From an uncultured Bacteroidales bacterium (GTDB lineage: Bacteria; Bacteroidota; Bacteroidia; Bacteroidales; UBA932), in contig CALVDR010000023.1 in assembly GCA_944326365.1 (NCBI GenBank), positions 1 to 44,539 on the forward strand: a DNA stretch of 44,539 nucleotides, given 5' to 3'. Positions 33,125-44,539 of this stretch are shown piece after piece; within the stretch, counting starts at the first letter, position 1; each line of letters begins with the position of its first letter. A model generated the notes under the pieces. The model saw only the letters and a list, made by a program, of their open reading frames with translations. It made no database searches and was not told the DNA's origin. A program made the translations under genes and the position numbers.

Positions 33125-34410
33125 AATTCCGGTTTGTATTTCAGCGGGCAGTAGAGATAACTGTCCGAAATGTACGCATGTATATCATGCCGTTTCAGCA
33201 GTGAGACGAATCTGCCGCAAACCCGGCTTTCCTTGTCCGACGACGACACCGTGACGATAAGGTCCCCTCTGAGGTTTATCGTGGAGATGCTGAACGGGAA
33301 AAGGGAAGGAGGTACCAGCGGATAGAATTCGGTGATGTACTGCTGCATGGTATCAGGCATGATCACATTCCCCACATTGCACAGGGAGTAGGTGGATTCG
33401 GCCGATTTCCGGCTGATCATGTCATGCATGGCCGCAACCTTTCCCGCAAGAGTGTCCTTGTCGAGGATATCTTCCAGCAGGGCAATCTTTCTCTGGGCAT
33501 TGTAGGCAAGTGCATCTGTCTTCAGCTGAGCCTCCAGGAATTTTTTCTGGGACATCAGCACGGTGGCGAGAGGATATTCCGGAAGACGTCTGTTGTATGC
33601 CAGAGGCAGGTTCACGAAAAACGGACGCAGCGTGGTAGTAGGGAAATACTGTCTCAGATTCACCTGGATATACGAAATCATGTATTCGCCCTGAACATCC
33701 GATTCGGGATATTCTTCGAGCAGCGCCTGGGAAAAGAACGGGGAGATGACGGTAGACGGCATGCCTGTATACTGCCTGGCCTCTCCTTTCATTTTCGAAA
33801 GAGGGATATGTATCTGCGTCACTCTGAACGAAGTCCCGTCCTTCCTGGCCGGCAGGTTCACGGCCTTCGCATCCATGTACCACACAGGGCGCGAGGCAGG
33901 AATGTCATCCAGTTTCACAAATGCGTCATCCGCCTCTATGTCATGGAATTCGCTGTCGGAAGTGATGACGCTGCCGTCATTCTCGACCTCGTATCCTGCA
34001 AGCTGCAGATACTTGTAGAGGACTGCCCTGATGAACGGGACTATCCCTTTCTCGTCAGTCAGCGCCCTGTGGAAATCAAACCATACGGTCTTGTGGTTTA
34101 CGAAAACCGCAAACATGCAGTCCTTTCCGAAAGTTCCGGACTCGGCAAAACAGGCCCTTTCGGATGCCGGCAGGACCCTGACAGGGGAATTCCTCTTCGC
34201 GAACGCCAGGGATTCGCCGTCCCTGACAGCTTTCAGGTCTATATGAGGGAAACGCGGCATGAGGCCGTCCAATGCCTGTCCGAGTATATCCATATCCACG
34301 GCCATGGTCAGTCCTGCAACGAAACAGAAAGAAGTGTTCGCCCAGGAAGAGTCCGAATACAGGTAAGTGCTCCCCAGCAAATCCGGAGCCTGATACGCAG
34401 TGTCGCTCAT
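33121..34410 (-). CDS. Acyltransferase-like protein of the condensation / alcohol acetyltransferase fold
   Basis: A 429-aa protein of the CoA-dependent acyltransferase (condensation) superfamily, closest in pattern to bacterial alcohol-acetyltransferase-like proteins. Landmarks are the central HRALTDEKG (H114-G122) at the HHxxxDG position followed by the typical FIRAVLYKYLQL helix, VNLRQYFPTTTLRPFFVNLPLAYN, and YSLCNVGNVIMPDTMQQYI, the counterpart of the S-N-x-G block. In the usual motif the second His is catalytic; here that place is Arg115, with His114 just before it. It may be inactive or use another residue. It lies 9 bp after the short-chain reductase, in a run that starts with serine palmitoyltransferase, so an acyl-transfer role in sphingolipids is plausible but unproven. 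Confidence 0.7.
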   Translation of the reverse strand: MSDTAYQAPDLLGSTYLYSDSSWANTSFCFVAGLTMAVDMDILGQALDGLMPRFPHIDLKAVRDGESLAFAKRNSPVRVLPASERACFAESGTFGKDCMFAVFVNHKTVWFDFHRALTDEKGIVPFIRAVLYKYLQLAGYEVENDGSVITSDSEFHDIEADDAFVKLDDIPASRPVWYMDAKAVNLPARKDGTSFRVTQIHIPLSKMKGEARQYTGMPSTVISPFFSQALLEEYPESDVQGEYMISYIQVNLRQYFPTTTLRPFFVNLPLAYNRRLPEYPLATVLMSQKKFLEAQLKTDALAYNAQRKIALLEDILDKDTLAGKVAAMHDMISRKSAESTYSLCNVGNVIMPDTMQQYITEFYPLVPPSLFPFSISTINLRGDLIVTVSSSDKESRVCGRFVSLLKRHDIHAYISDSYLYCPLKYKPEL

Positions 34411-34419
34411 GTTCTGAAA

Positions 34420-35241
34420 TCATTTGTGGAAAGGGCTGTCCGGCTCTTTCGCCATATAGTTGAATTCCAGCCTGTCCGTAAGGGAAGGCCAAAGGTTATG
34501 CATGAATACAGTAAGTTTGCCTATAGGGGTGAGAATCATGTGGGACTTCCTGCGGATCAGTCCTTTGGCCAGATATTCAGCCACCTTTTCCGCAGTCATC
34601 ATCTTGCCCTCGTCCCGCGGGGTCCGTCCCTGTGCCGAACCGTCTGCCGTCAGAGCGGCATTCCTGACATTCGACGCGGTGAATCCCGGAGCGAAGACCA
34701 TGACGTGCAGTCCGTCATACAGATGCTCTATCCTCAGTGTATCCAGAAAACCGCGGATGGCATACTTCGACGAAGAATAGCCTGTCCTGCCGGGAAGTCC
34801 GGAATAGCCCGCAATGGAAATCACTCCCACCACAGAGCCTTTGGAAGCCAGAAGATATGGCAGGGAGAACTTCGTACAATACACTGTTCCCCAGAAATTC
34901 ACGTCCATCAGCGTCCTGATGACGGACAGGTCCAGATCACGGAACATGGCTCTCATGGAAAGCCCTGCATTGTTCACCAGGACATCTATCCGGCCGAATT
35001 TTTCTACCGTCTTCCCTATCAGGTTCCTGCAATCTTCCTCTACGGAAACGTCAGTCTTCACGCAGAGCACTTCCGTCACCTGGGACAATTCCTCCTCCAA
35101 CGCGGCAAGTTTGTCGGCCGACCTGGCGGCCAATGCGAGTTTCGCCCCGCAGGATGCGAATAATTTGGCAGAAGCCAACCCAATTCCTGAGCTGGCTCCT
35201 GTGATGATCATGACTTTGTCTTTAAAAAAACGTCTGTTCAT
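34420..35241 (-). CDS. Short-chain dehydrogenase/reductase, candidate 3-ketosphinganine reductase
   Basis: A 273-aa classical SDR. The cofactor motif TGASSGIG is at 14-21, NNAG at 90-93, and the catalytic triad is S142, Y155 and K159 (YSSSK). The basic Arg40 after the second strand suggests NADPH. The C-terminal helix with KLTVFMHNLWPSL could attach to membranes, as in lipid-acting SDRs. It lies 31 bp after serine palmitoyltransferase, the order expected for 3-ketosphinganine to sphinganine reduction. The assignment to that step is from context; fatty-acid or steroid-type substrates are alternatives. Confidence 0.8.
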   Translation of the reverse strand: MNRRFFKDKVMIITGASSGIGLASAKLFASCGAKLALAARSADKLAALEEELSQVTEVLCVKTDVSVEEDCRNLIGKTVEKFGRIDVLVNNAGLSMRAMFRDLDLSVIRTLMDVNFWGTVYCTKFSLPYLLASKGSVVGVISIAGYSGLPGRTGYSSSKYAIRGFLDTLRIEHLYDGLHVMVFAPGFTASNVRNAALTADGSAQGRTPRDEGKMMTAEKVAEYLAKGLIRRKSHMILTPIGKLTVFMHNLWPSLTDRLEFNYMAKEPDSPFHK

Positions 35242-35272
35242 TCCCTTGGTTCATGAATCTGTGGAAAATCCA

Positions 35273-36532
35273 TTAGTGAATGGCCATATCTATGATCTCG
35301 TCACCGTCATACTCTCCCCTTTCGAGTTTCGCACGGATCTCGGCAAAGGTCTTGAGAGTATATTCCACATCTTCCATGGAATGAGCTGCCGTAGGGATAA
35401 CCCTGAAGATGATCATACCCTTAGGAATGACAGGATAAACGACTATAGAGCAGAATATTCCATAGTTCTCCCTGAGGTCCACGGCCATCTTTGTAGCCTG
35501 GCCTACACCGCCCTTGATGGCCACAGGCGTCACGCATGCCTCGGCAGGCCCGATATCGAATCCGAGTTCACGGAATCCGTTCTGCAGGGTCCTGGTCACC
35601 TTGAAGAGCTTCTTCCTGAGTTCATCGCCCTCGGCGCTGCGGATGATGGACAGTCTCTTCAGGCCGCCTTCCACGAATGCCATAGGAAGGGACTTCGCAT
35701 AAATCTGTGAACGGAGGTTGTACCTCAGATAGTCTATGATGACCTTGGGACCGGCCACGAAGCCTCCGATACTTGCCATGGATTTGGCATATGCACCGAT
35801 ATAGAGATCCACTTCATCCATGACACCGAAATGCTCGGACGTACCGCGGCCATGCTCTCCCATCACGCCGAAACCGTGGGCATCGTCGATAAGAATCCTG
35901 AAATTGTATTTCTTCTTCAGCGCCACGATCTGGTCGAGATTTCCGAGAGCTCCGGTCATACCGTACACTCCTTCAGTGATGAGAAGGATTCCGCCTCCGG
36001 TCTCCTCGCAGAGTTTCGTAGCCCTCTTGAGGGTGGCTTCGCAGCTCTCTATATCGTTGTGACGGTAGGTCATCCTCTTGCCCATGTGCAGGCGGGCTCC
36101 GTCGATAAGGCAGGCGTGGGCCTCGGAATCGTAAACGATGATATCATGCCTGTCCATAAGGGCATCGATGGTGGATATGATTCCCTGATAGCCGAAATTG
36201 AACAGGAAAGCGTCTTCCTTCTTCTCGAATTCGGCCAGTTCCCTTTCGAACTGCTCGTGAAGGGAAGTGTGGCCCGACATCATGCGGCTTCCCATCGGAT
36301 ATGCAAGCCCCCATTTGGCGGCAGCCTCCGCATCGGTCTTCCTGACTTCAGGATGATTTGCAAGCCCGAGGTAATTGTTCAGGCTCCAGCAGAGCACATC
36401 CTTTCCGCGGAACTTCATGTGAGGACCTATCTCACCTTCAAGTTTCGGATACATATAATATCCGAAAGCCTTTTGTCTGTACTGGCCGAGAGGACCTCCC
36501 GAGTCTCTCGCGATTCTGTCAAATATATCCAT
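35273..36532 (-). CDS. spt: Serine palmitoyltransferase (alpha-oxoamine synthase family)
   Basis: A 419-aa PLP-dependent alpha-oxoamine synthase. The PLP lysine is K250 in GAYAKSMASIGG, with H139 (DSEAHA), D216 and H219 (DDAHG) around the cofactor. The pattern matches Bacteroidetes serine palmitoyltransferases more closely than glycine C-acetyltransferase or BioF; the clustering with an SDR supports this. It condenses serine with a fatty acyl-CoA or acyl-carrier thioester to 3-ketosphinganine, the first step of sphingolipid synthesis. The ATG at 36532 gives MDIFDRIARD; the open frame to 36586 has a poor N-terminus. It follows gyrB by 79 bp, with a weak -7-like TAAATTTA between. Confidence 0.85.
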   Translation of the reverse strand: MDIFDRIARDSGGPLGQYRQKAFGYYMYPKLEGEIGPHMKFRGKDVLCWSLNNYLGLANHPEVRKTDAEAAAKWGLAYPMGSRMMSGHTSLHEQFERELAEFEKKEDAFLFNFGYQGIISTIDALMDRHDIIVYDSEAHACLIDGARLHMGKRMTYRHNDIESCEATLKRATKLCEETGGGILLITEGVYGMTGALGNLDQIVALKKKYNFRILIDDAHGFGVMGEHGRGTSEHFGVMDEVDLYIGAYAKSMASIGGFVAGPKVIIDYLRYNLRSQIYAKSLPMAFVEGGLKRLSIIRSAEGDELRKKLFKVTRTLQNGFRELGFDIGPAEACVTPVAIKGGVGQATKMAVDLRENYGIFCSIVVYPVIPKGMIIFRVIPTAAHSMEDVEYTLKTFAEIRAKLERGEYDGDEIIDMAIH

Positions 36533-36611
36533 AACTATTATAAATTTAGATTTTAATACTTTTTCCTGTTTCAAACGACGGTGCAATCCCGTTCCCGCAA
36601 GTCAGATCCGC

Positions 36612-40425
<3,814 letters not shown>

Positions 40426-40471
40426 CTGATTCACGTTAATTTCAACCAACTTTTCAAAAAGGCAGGAAAAT

Positions 40472-43400
40472 CTATTCTATACTGCCCGTCTGCATGAGTT
40501 CCTGAAGTTTCTCCAGTCTCATCTGCACGCCCGGAATGACATCATCATCTTCCGTTTCAGGCGTATATCCCTGGGCGACACTCTCGAATGTGGCTTTTGC
40601 CTGTTCGAGATTGTCCATCTCCACGAATGCGTCTCCGAGGACAATGAAAGATTTGGCCAGCCAGTAGTTGTGGGATGTGCCCGAGTCCGAGAAAGCATAT
40701 ACACGGCTCTCCACTTCATCGAAAGCTCCCCTGTCATAGCTGTCCTGAATCATCAGATACGATGCTTCAGCTCCCTCGGAAGTGGCAGGGTCTTCCGCCA
40801 GAACGGCCAGGACGGCAAAGGCCTCATCCCTGCGCGAAGTGGCGAGGAGTGACTTCGCATCCACATATCTGGCTTCCCGCACCAGCTGTCCGTCAGCAAA
40901 ATCCTGCCCGGCTATGATCTCGGAATATTTCACCGCCTCGTCATACATGCGGGCCCTGAAGGCCGAACGCATCAGACCTGTCAGCGAGACAGTCCTGTAC
41001 GATGCCGTGACAGTGGATGAATACAGTTTCAGATACGCATCGAAGGCTTCGGCGTATTTCTGCATGGAATAGGACAGTTCCGCATAATTCAGGACGGACT
41101 GCTCCAGGAAAGGTCCTTTGCCGGCGGAGATGACTTTCTCATAATGGTCGCATGCGGCTTCAGGTTGTGATGTCAGTCTGAAACATTCGGCGAGGTAATA
41201 CTCGGCATTCGTCACCATCCTGCCTGACGGATATTTCTCGAGATACGACGTCAGCGACGTCATGGCCTTCGGATAGTTTTCGGAAAGGAAAATCTGTTCG
41301 GCGGCATTGTATATCATCATTTCCCGCTCGTCCTCAGTCTTGAGTGAAGACTTGCCTATGCTCTCGATATATGCCAGATATTCCTCCGGTGCGTTCATGC
41401 CCTTGTATATCGACTCTATGGCCAGAAGGGCCGCATCCGCGTATTCGGAAGGCGGCATGTCCTCCACCACCTGCTTGTAGTAGCCGAGCGCACGGTCATT
41501 GTCTGCCTTGTTCCTGTAGATCATGCCCAGTTCCAGATAAGCCCTGGCTATGAACGTGCTGTCACGGACATTGCCCGCCAGGGTATTGAAACAGGTTATG
41601 GCCTTGGAAGTGTTTCCGGCGGTGACGAGGGAACGGCCGAGTTCGTACATGGCTTCAGGATAGTATGCCGATGCCGGGGAAGCTTTTTCGACATTGGCCA
41701 GCAGGCTGGCTTTTCTGGAATTGTTTCCGGTCAGGCCATATGAAACGGCCGCCTGGTAATACGGATAAATGTCATTCACATCAAACCAGTCTTTGAGGAC
41801 TTCATCGTAGGCCTTCACCGCATCCGTATACCTCTGCTGCATGAACATACAGTCTCCGTAACGCAGAAGGGCCTCTTTCTTGTATGTCGTACCGTTTTCG
41901 GACAGATATGTGGTGAACCAGTTCGCAGCATAGTTGTAGTCGTTTTTCTTCATGTAGCACCAGGCGATGTTGAACGGCACCAGAGAGGATTCCTCCTTGC
42001 CGTAGAGGGCGGAAGTATTGTACAGGTCCATCTGGACATCGATGGACTTGTCATACTGGGCCGATCTGTAATAGGCTTCTGCCAGCCAGTAACGCGACAT
42101 CTGGTTGAAGTAGGTCCTTCTGTCGGAATAATACCCGGCTGCACGCAGACATTCCACGGCAGCCCTCCATGAGCCTGCCTTCACGAGCTGGTTTGCACGC
42201 AGGTAATTGGCTTTCATATAGTTCGACCTCATATCAGGGTCGAGTTCATCGATCTCGTCGTATGCAGCTATGGCTCCCTCATAGTCCCTGTTGTAGAGAG
42301 CTGCAATGGCTATATAACTGTATATCAGCTCCCTTTTCCCCGTATCGGCATATTTTTCCAGATAGTCATAGAAAACGGACGAATCCGTATTCAGGTCGAA
42401 AGCCAGCTTGGCATAGTTGAAAAAGGCGTCTTCCTTGATGTGCCGGTCATAGTCCTGTCCGGATGCATCCTTGAAAGCGGCCATGGCCGCGACCTTGTTT
42501 CCCGTCCTGATATAGCTGTAGGCCAGCTGGTAATTCGCTATCTGTCCGATGGAGTCGGTACGGTCGGCCATCTGCAGGAAACTGTCTATGGCACCTTTCC
42601 AGTCTTTGACGGCATAGAGCACAGAACCTGCATAGAAGAAGTCCGAACGGGACTGCGGGGACAGTGAACTGCGGCTCAGGTCGAAGTATTTTCTGGCATT
42701 GGCGGTATCTCCCAGCACCAGACATGATTCCGAGATGAATCTGGCTATGTACGGTTTCTTGTCATCAGAGACCATTTCCAGAACTTCCGGACCTTCTTTC
42801 CGGACTGTCTCGTAGTCTTTCAGCATGAAGCGGCATTCGGTCAGATAGAACGAGGCGATTTCCGTAAACCGGCTGTCTTTCGATGCCTTTTCCAGCCACT
42901 GCGCAGCATCGGCGAATTTCTCCTGTTCATAATATATATAGCCCGCAGCATACTGGGCCGGAGCCGTATAGTCCGAGTGCGAACGCATGGTCAGGTCCTT
43001 GAATCTGAGCAATGCCCTGTCAAAATAGCGCAATTCGAAGTCACAGTACGCCCGCTTGAACTGGAATTCCGGCACCTGTGAGCGGTAAAGCTGATGACGC
43101 GAAAGCTGTTCGAACTGTCCGGATGCAGCCTGGAAATCCTTTTCATCGAAAAGATTCAGGGCATACCTGTACCTGATCTGCGGCATCAGGGCCGAAGATG
43201 CGGACCGTGCGGCGAATTCTTCTATAAGCTGTCCGTACCCCGGCACTTTCAGACATGTCGCATTCAGGACATAGTATCCATAGGCATCCTCATCGCCCGT
43301 ATTCCGGGCAATTTCCCTGAAAAGAAGCATGGATCTGCCGTAGATACCGTTTTCATACAGGCTGAGCGCTTCCTTGTATTCCTTTCTCCATGTCCTGTCA

Positions 43401-43495
43401 TCTTCCCCGTGCCGATTCCCGTAAGGCAATATCTGCGCACTGATGCAGACTTGCGACAAAACCAGAAGGATGACAGCAGCTATATTGCGTTTCAT
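40472..43495 (-). CDS. Large exported TPR protein (1007 aa)
   Basis: A 1007-aa exported protein. The start at 43495 gives a signal peptide (MKRNIAAVILLVLSQVCISAQ). The rest is a long superhelix of tetratricopeptide-like repeats with no catalytic domain; TPR-typical A/Y/F positions recur about every 34 residues throughout, for example in KAITCFNTLAGN and RALGYYKQVVEDMP. It resembles the periplasmic TPR proteins that accompany outer-membrane barrels in Bacteroidales and may be an assembly partner of the downstream barrel. A -7 box lies 22 nt upstream, divergent from ftsE. Confidence 0.88.
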   Translation of the reverse strand: MKRNIAAVILLVLSQVCISAQILPYGNRHGEDDRTWRKEYKEALSLYENGIYGRSMLLFREIARNTGDEDAYGYYVLNATCLKVPGYGQLIEEFAARSASSALMPQIRYRYALNLFDEKDFQAASGQFEQLSRHQLYRSQVPEFQFKRAYCDFELRYFDRALLRFKDLTMRSHSDYTAPAQYAAGYIYYEQEKFADAAQWLEKASKDSRFTEIASFYLTECRFMLKDYETVRKEGPEVLEMVSDDKKPYIARFISESCLVLGDTANARKYFDLSRSSLSPQSRSDFFYAGSVLYAVKDWKGAIDSFLQMADRTDSIGQIANYQLAYSYIRTGNKVAAMAAFKDASGQDYDRHIKEDAFFNYAKLAFDLNTDSSVFYDYLEKYADTGKRELIYSYIAIAALYNRDYEGAIAAYDEIDELDPDMRSNYMKANYLRANQLVKAGSWRAAVECLRAAGYYSDRRTYFNQMSRYWLAEAYYRSAQYDKSIDVQMDLYNTSALYGKEESSLVPFNIAWCYMKKNDYNYAANWFTTYLSENGTTYKKEALLRYGDCMFMQQRYTDAVKAYDEVLKDWFDVNDIYPYYQAAVSYGLTGNNSRKASLLANVEKASPASAYYPEAMYELGRSLVTAGNTSKAITCFNTLAGNVRDSTFIARAYLELGMIYRNKADNDRALGYYKQVVEDMPPSEYADAALLAIESIYKGMNAPEEYLAYIESIGKSSLKTEDEREMMIYNAAEQIFLSENYPKAMTSLTSYLEKYPSGRMVTNAEYYLAECFRLTSQPEAACDHYEKVISAGKGPFLEQSVLNYAELSYSMQKYAEAFDAYLKLYSSTVTASYRTVSLTGLMRSAFRARMYDEAVKYSEIIAGQDFADGQLVREARYVDAKSLLATSRRDEAFAVLAVLAEDPATSEGAEASYLMIQDSYDRGAFDEVESRVYAFSDSGTSHNYWLAKSFIVLGDAFVEMDNLEQAKATFESVAQGYTPETEDDDVIPGVQMRLEKLQELMQTGSIE

Positions 43496-43516
43496 CTGAT
43501 TTACTTTATTTTCGCA

Positions 43517-43524
43517 CAAAAATA
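43517..43524 (-). promoter_or_regulatory. -7 promoter box of the TPR-barrel unit
   Basis: TATTTTTG on the minus strand, an exact TAnnTTTG match, 22 nt upstream of the TPR start. It is divergent from and nearly abutting the ftsE promoter. Confidence 0.6.
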
Positions 43525-43536
43525 GGCTTTTTTCCC

Positions 43537-43544
43537 TATATTTG
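43537..43544 (+). promoter_or_regulatory. -7 promoter box of ftsE
   Basis: TATATTTG on the plus strand, an exact TAnnTTTG match, with TTTTCG 22 nt upstream as a weak -33. The start codon is 29 nt downstream. Confidence 0.6.
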
Positions 43545-43572
43545 TGAAATGTACCCAAAATAATTGACATCG

Positions 43573-44539
43573 ATGGAAGAAAGAAAAGCGGTGATATCCT
43601 TCCGGGACGCCGATATCTTCGGAGGCGAGAACACGGTCCTGTACGGACTGGACATGAAGGTATATCCCGGGGATTTCCTTTATATAGTAGGCAAGGTGGG
43701 GACCGGAAAGACGTCCATCATCAGGACAGTGATAGCCGAAAATCCGCTGACAAAGGGAGAGGGGGAAGTGTGCGGATTCGATCTCAGGCGCATCAGGGAG
43801 AAGGACATACCGTTCCTGAGGCGGAGGCTCGGCGTCGTATTCCAGGATTTCCAGCTGCTTATGGACAGAAGCGTGGAGGAGAACCTGAGCTTCGTTCTCA
43901 GAGCCACCGGCTGGAAAAACGGTCCGGACATGGAAAAGAGAATATCCGAAGTGCTGGAAGCCGTGGGCATGGCCCACAAGTCACACAGAATGCCTCACCA
44001 GCTGTCCGGAGGAGAACAGCAGAGAGTGGCGATAGCCAGGGCACTGCTGAACAAGCCAGAGGTGATACTGGCTGACGAGCCTACAGGAAACCTTGACAGC
44101 GAGACGGCGGAAGGCATCATGGAACTTCTGTCGAAGATAAACAGAGTACGGGGGACAGCTATCGTGATGGTCACCCACAACAGGACGATTTTCGACAGAT
44201 ATCCGGGACGGGTTTTCGAATGCAGGAACGAGACCTGCAGGGAAATCATTGCGCCGGAGGCGGAGAAGACAGTGACAGACGACGGGAACATTGCGCCGGA
44301 GGCGGAGAAAGAAACGAAGACAGAAGAAGAAAACACCATTGCGCCGGAGGCGGAGAAGACAGTGACAGACGACGGGAACATTGCGCCGGAGGCGGAGAAA
44401 GAAACGAAGACAGAAGAAGAAAACACCATTGCGCCGGAGGCGGAGAAGACAGTGACAGACGACGGGAACATTGCGCCGGAGGCGGAGAAAGAAACGAAGA
44501 CAGAAGAAGAAAACACCATTGCGCCGGAGGCGGAGAAGA
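43573..44539 (+). CDS. ftsE: Cell-division ATP-binding protein FtsE with repetitive C-terminal tail (partial)
   Basis: The ATG at 43573 opens a frame that runs off the window (322 codons seen). The first 225 residues are a complete ABC ATPase: Walker A GKVGTGKT, Q-loop VVFQDFQLL, signature LSGGEQQRVAIARALL, Walker B VILADEPTGNLD and H-loop VTHN. It fits the Bacteroidetes FtsE group, which acts with FtsX at the division site. A solute-exporter (LolD-type) ABC ATPase is the alternative. From 44248 the protein continues as an acidic Glu-rich tail of identical 30-residue repeats, not normal for FtsE. Nothing is known about the tail's end. Confidence 0.85.
   Translation, partial: MEERKAVISFRDADIFGGENTVLYGLDMKVYPGDFLYIVGKVGTGKTSIIRTVIAENPLTKGEGEVCGFDLRRIREKDIPFLRRRLGVVFQDFQLLMDRSVEENLSFVLRATGWKNGPDMEKRISEVLEAVGMAHKSHRMPHQLSGGEQQRVAIARALLNKPEVILADEPTGNLDSETAEGIMELLSKINRVRGTAIVMVTHNRTIFDRYPGRVFECRNETCREIIAPEAEKTVTDDGNIAPEAEKETKTEEENTIAPEAEKTVTDDGNIAPEAEKETKTEEENTIAPEAEKTVTDDGNIAPEAEKETKTEEENTIAPEAEK
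44248..44539 (+). repeat. 90-bp coding tandem repeat in the ftsE tail
   Basis: Each unit is a 42-nt part encoding IAPEAEKTVTDDGN and a 48-nt part encoding IAPEAEKETKTEEENT. Unit starts are at 44248, 44338, 44428 and 44518. Three full units are identical at nucleotide level and the fourth is cut by the window edge. The identity points to recent expansion. Confidence 0.95.

Noticed and set aside
33424..35163. 579-aa plus-strand ORF
   Set aside because: Antisense to the acyltransferase-like and SDR genes; no recognisable domain.
43995..44519. Minus-strand ORF with repeated SFSASGAMF segments
   Set aside because: It is the antisense of the ftsE repeat tail; the forward frame is a complete ABC ATPase continuing into the repeat.
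44248..44539. Possible CRISPR array
   Set aside because: Units are identical throughout, in frame with ftsE, and have no variable spacers.

Overview
The window is about 44.5 kb of Bacteroidales chromosome, and no tRNA, rRNA or phage structural gene was seen. The lineage rests on several signs. Promoters are of the Bacteroidetes type (-7 box TAnnTTTG, in one place with a -33 TTTG). Apart from dnaK there are almost no Shine-Dalgarno sites. Other signs are DUF4493 and fimbrillin-like lipoproteins, an outer-membrane barrel paired with a TPR protein, a sphingolipid serine palmitoyltransferase and a tig-clpP-clpX operon. GC is near 50%. Rikenellaceae or an uncultured neighbour is plausible but cannot be settled from sequence alone. 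Both ends lie inside repeats, so this may be a complete contig of a draft assembly.

Left part (1-10.9 kb), mostly housekeeping: the end of a structured repeat, a CYTH phosphatase, an RluA-type pseudouridine synthase, dnaK with a strong terminator, a DUF4493 lipoprotein, a WalJ-like metallo-hydrolase with a TPR protein, an M28 peptidase with an altered active site, a GT4 glycosyltransferase and a monoacylglycerol-lipase-like hydrolase.

Accessory region (11-20.5 kb): an Rpn-family nuclease gene is followed by a tandem copy of its own 3' end. That copy is split by a roughly 210-bp hairpin-rich element whose tail also occurs at the left edge, with a base-pair-preserving change. The copy leaves a free-standing 86-aa C-terminal ORF. 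Next come three tandem units, each made of an unannotated 50-53 aa ORF directly followed by a large surface lipoprotein. The three small ORFs are related to each other. A 19-bp inverted repeat brackets the middle unit.

Middle (20.5-31 kb): a 5'-nucleotidase lipoprotein, an outer-membrane barrel, an AraC regulator, pyrF with an M20 dipeptidase, a small lipoprotein and the tig-clpP-clpX protein quality-control operon.

Right part (31-44.5 kb): a likely operon of serine palmitoyltransferase, a short-chain reductase, an acyltransferase-like protein of the condensation fold and a 7TM-HD (PgpH-type) c-di-AMP phosphodiesterase. It suggests a sphingolipid-building cluster with an uncharacterised acyl-transfer partner. 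It is followed by gyrB, a plugless barrel with a 1007-aa TPR protein, and divergently ftsE, whose C-terminus is an identical 90-bp tandem repeat running off the window.
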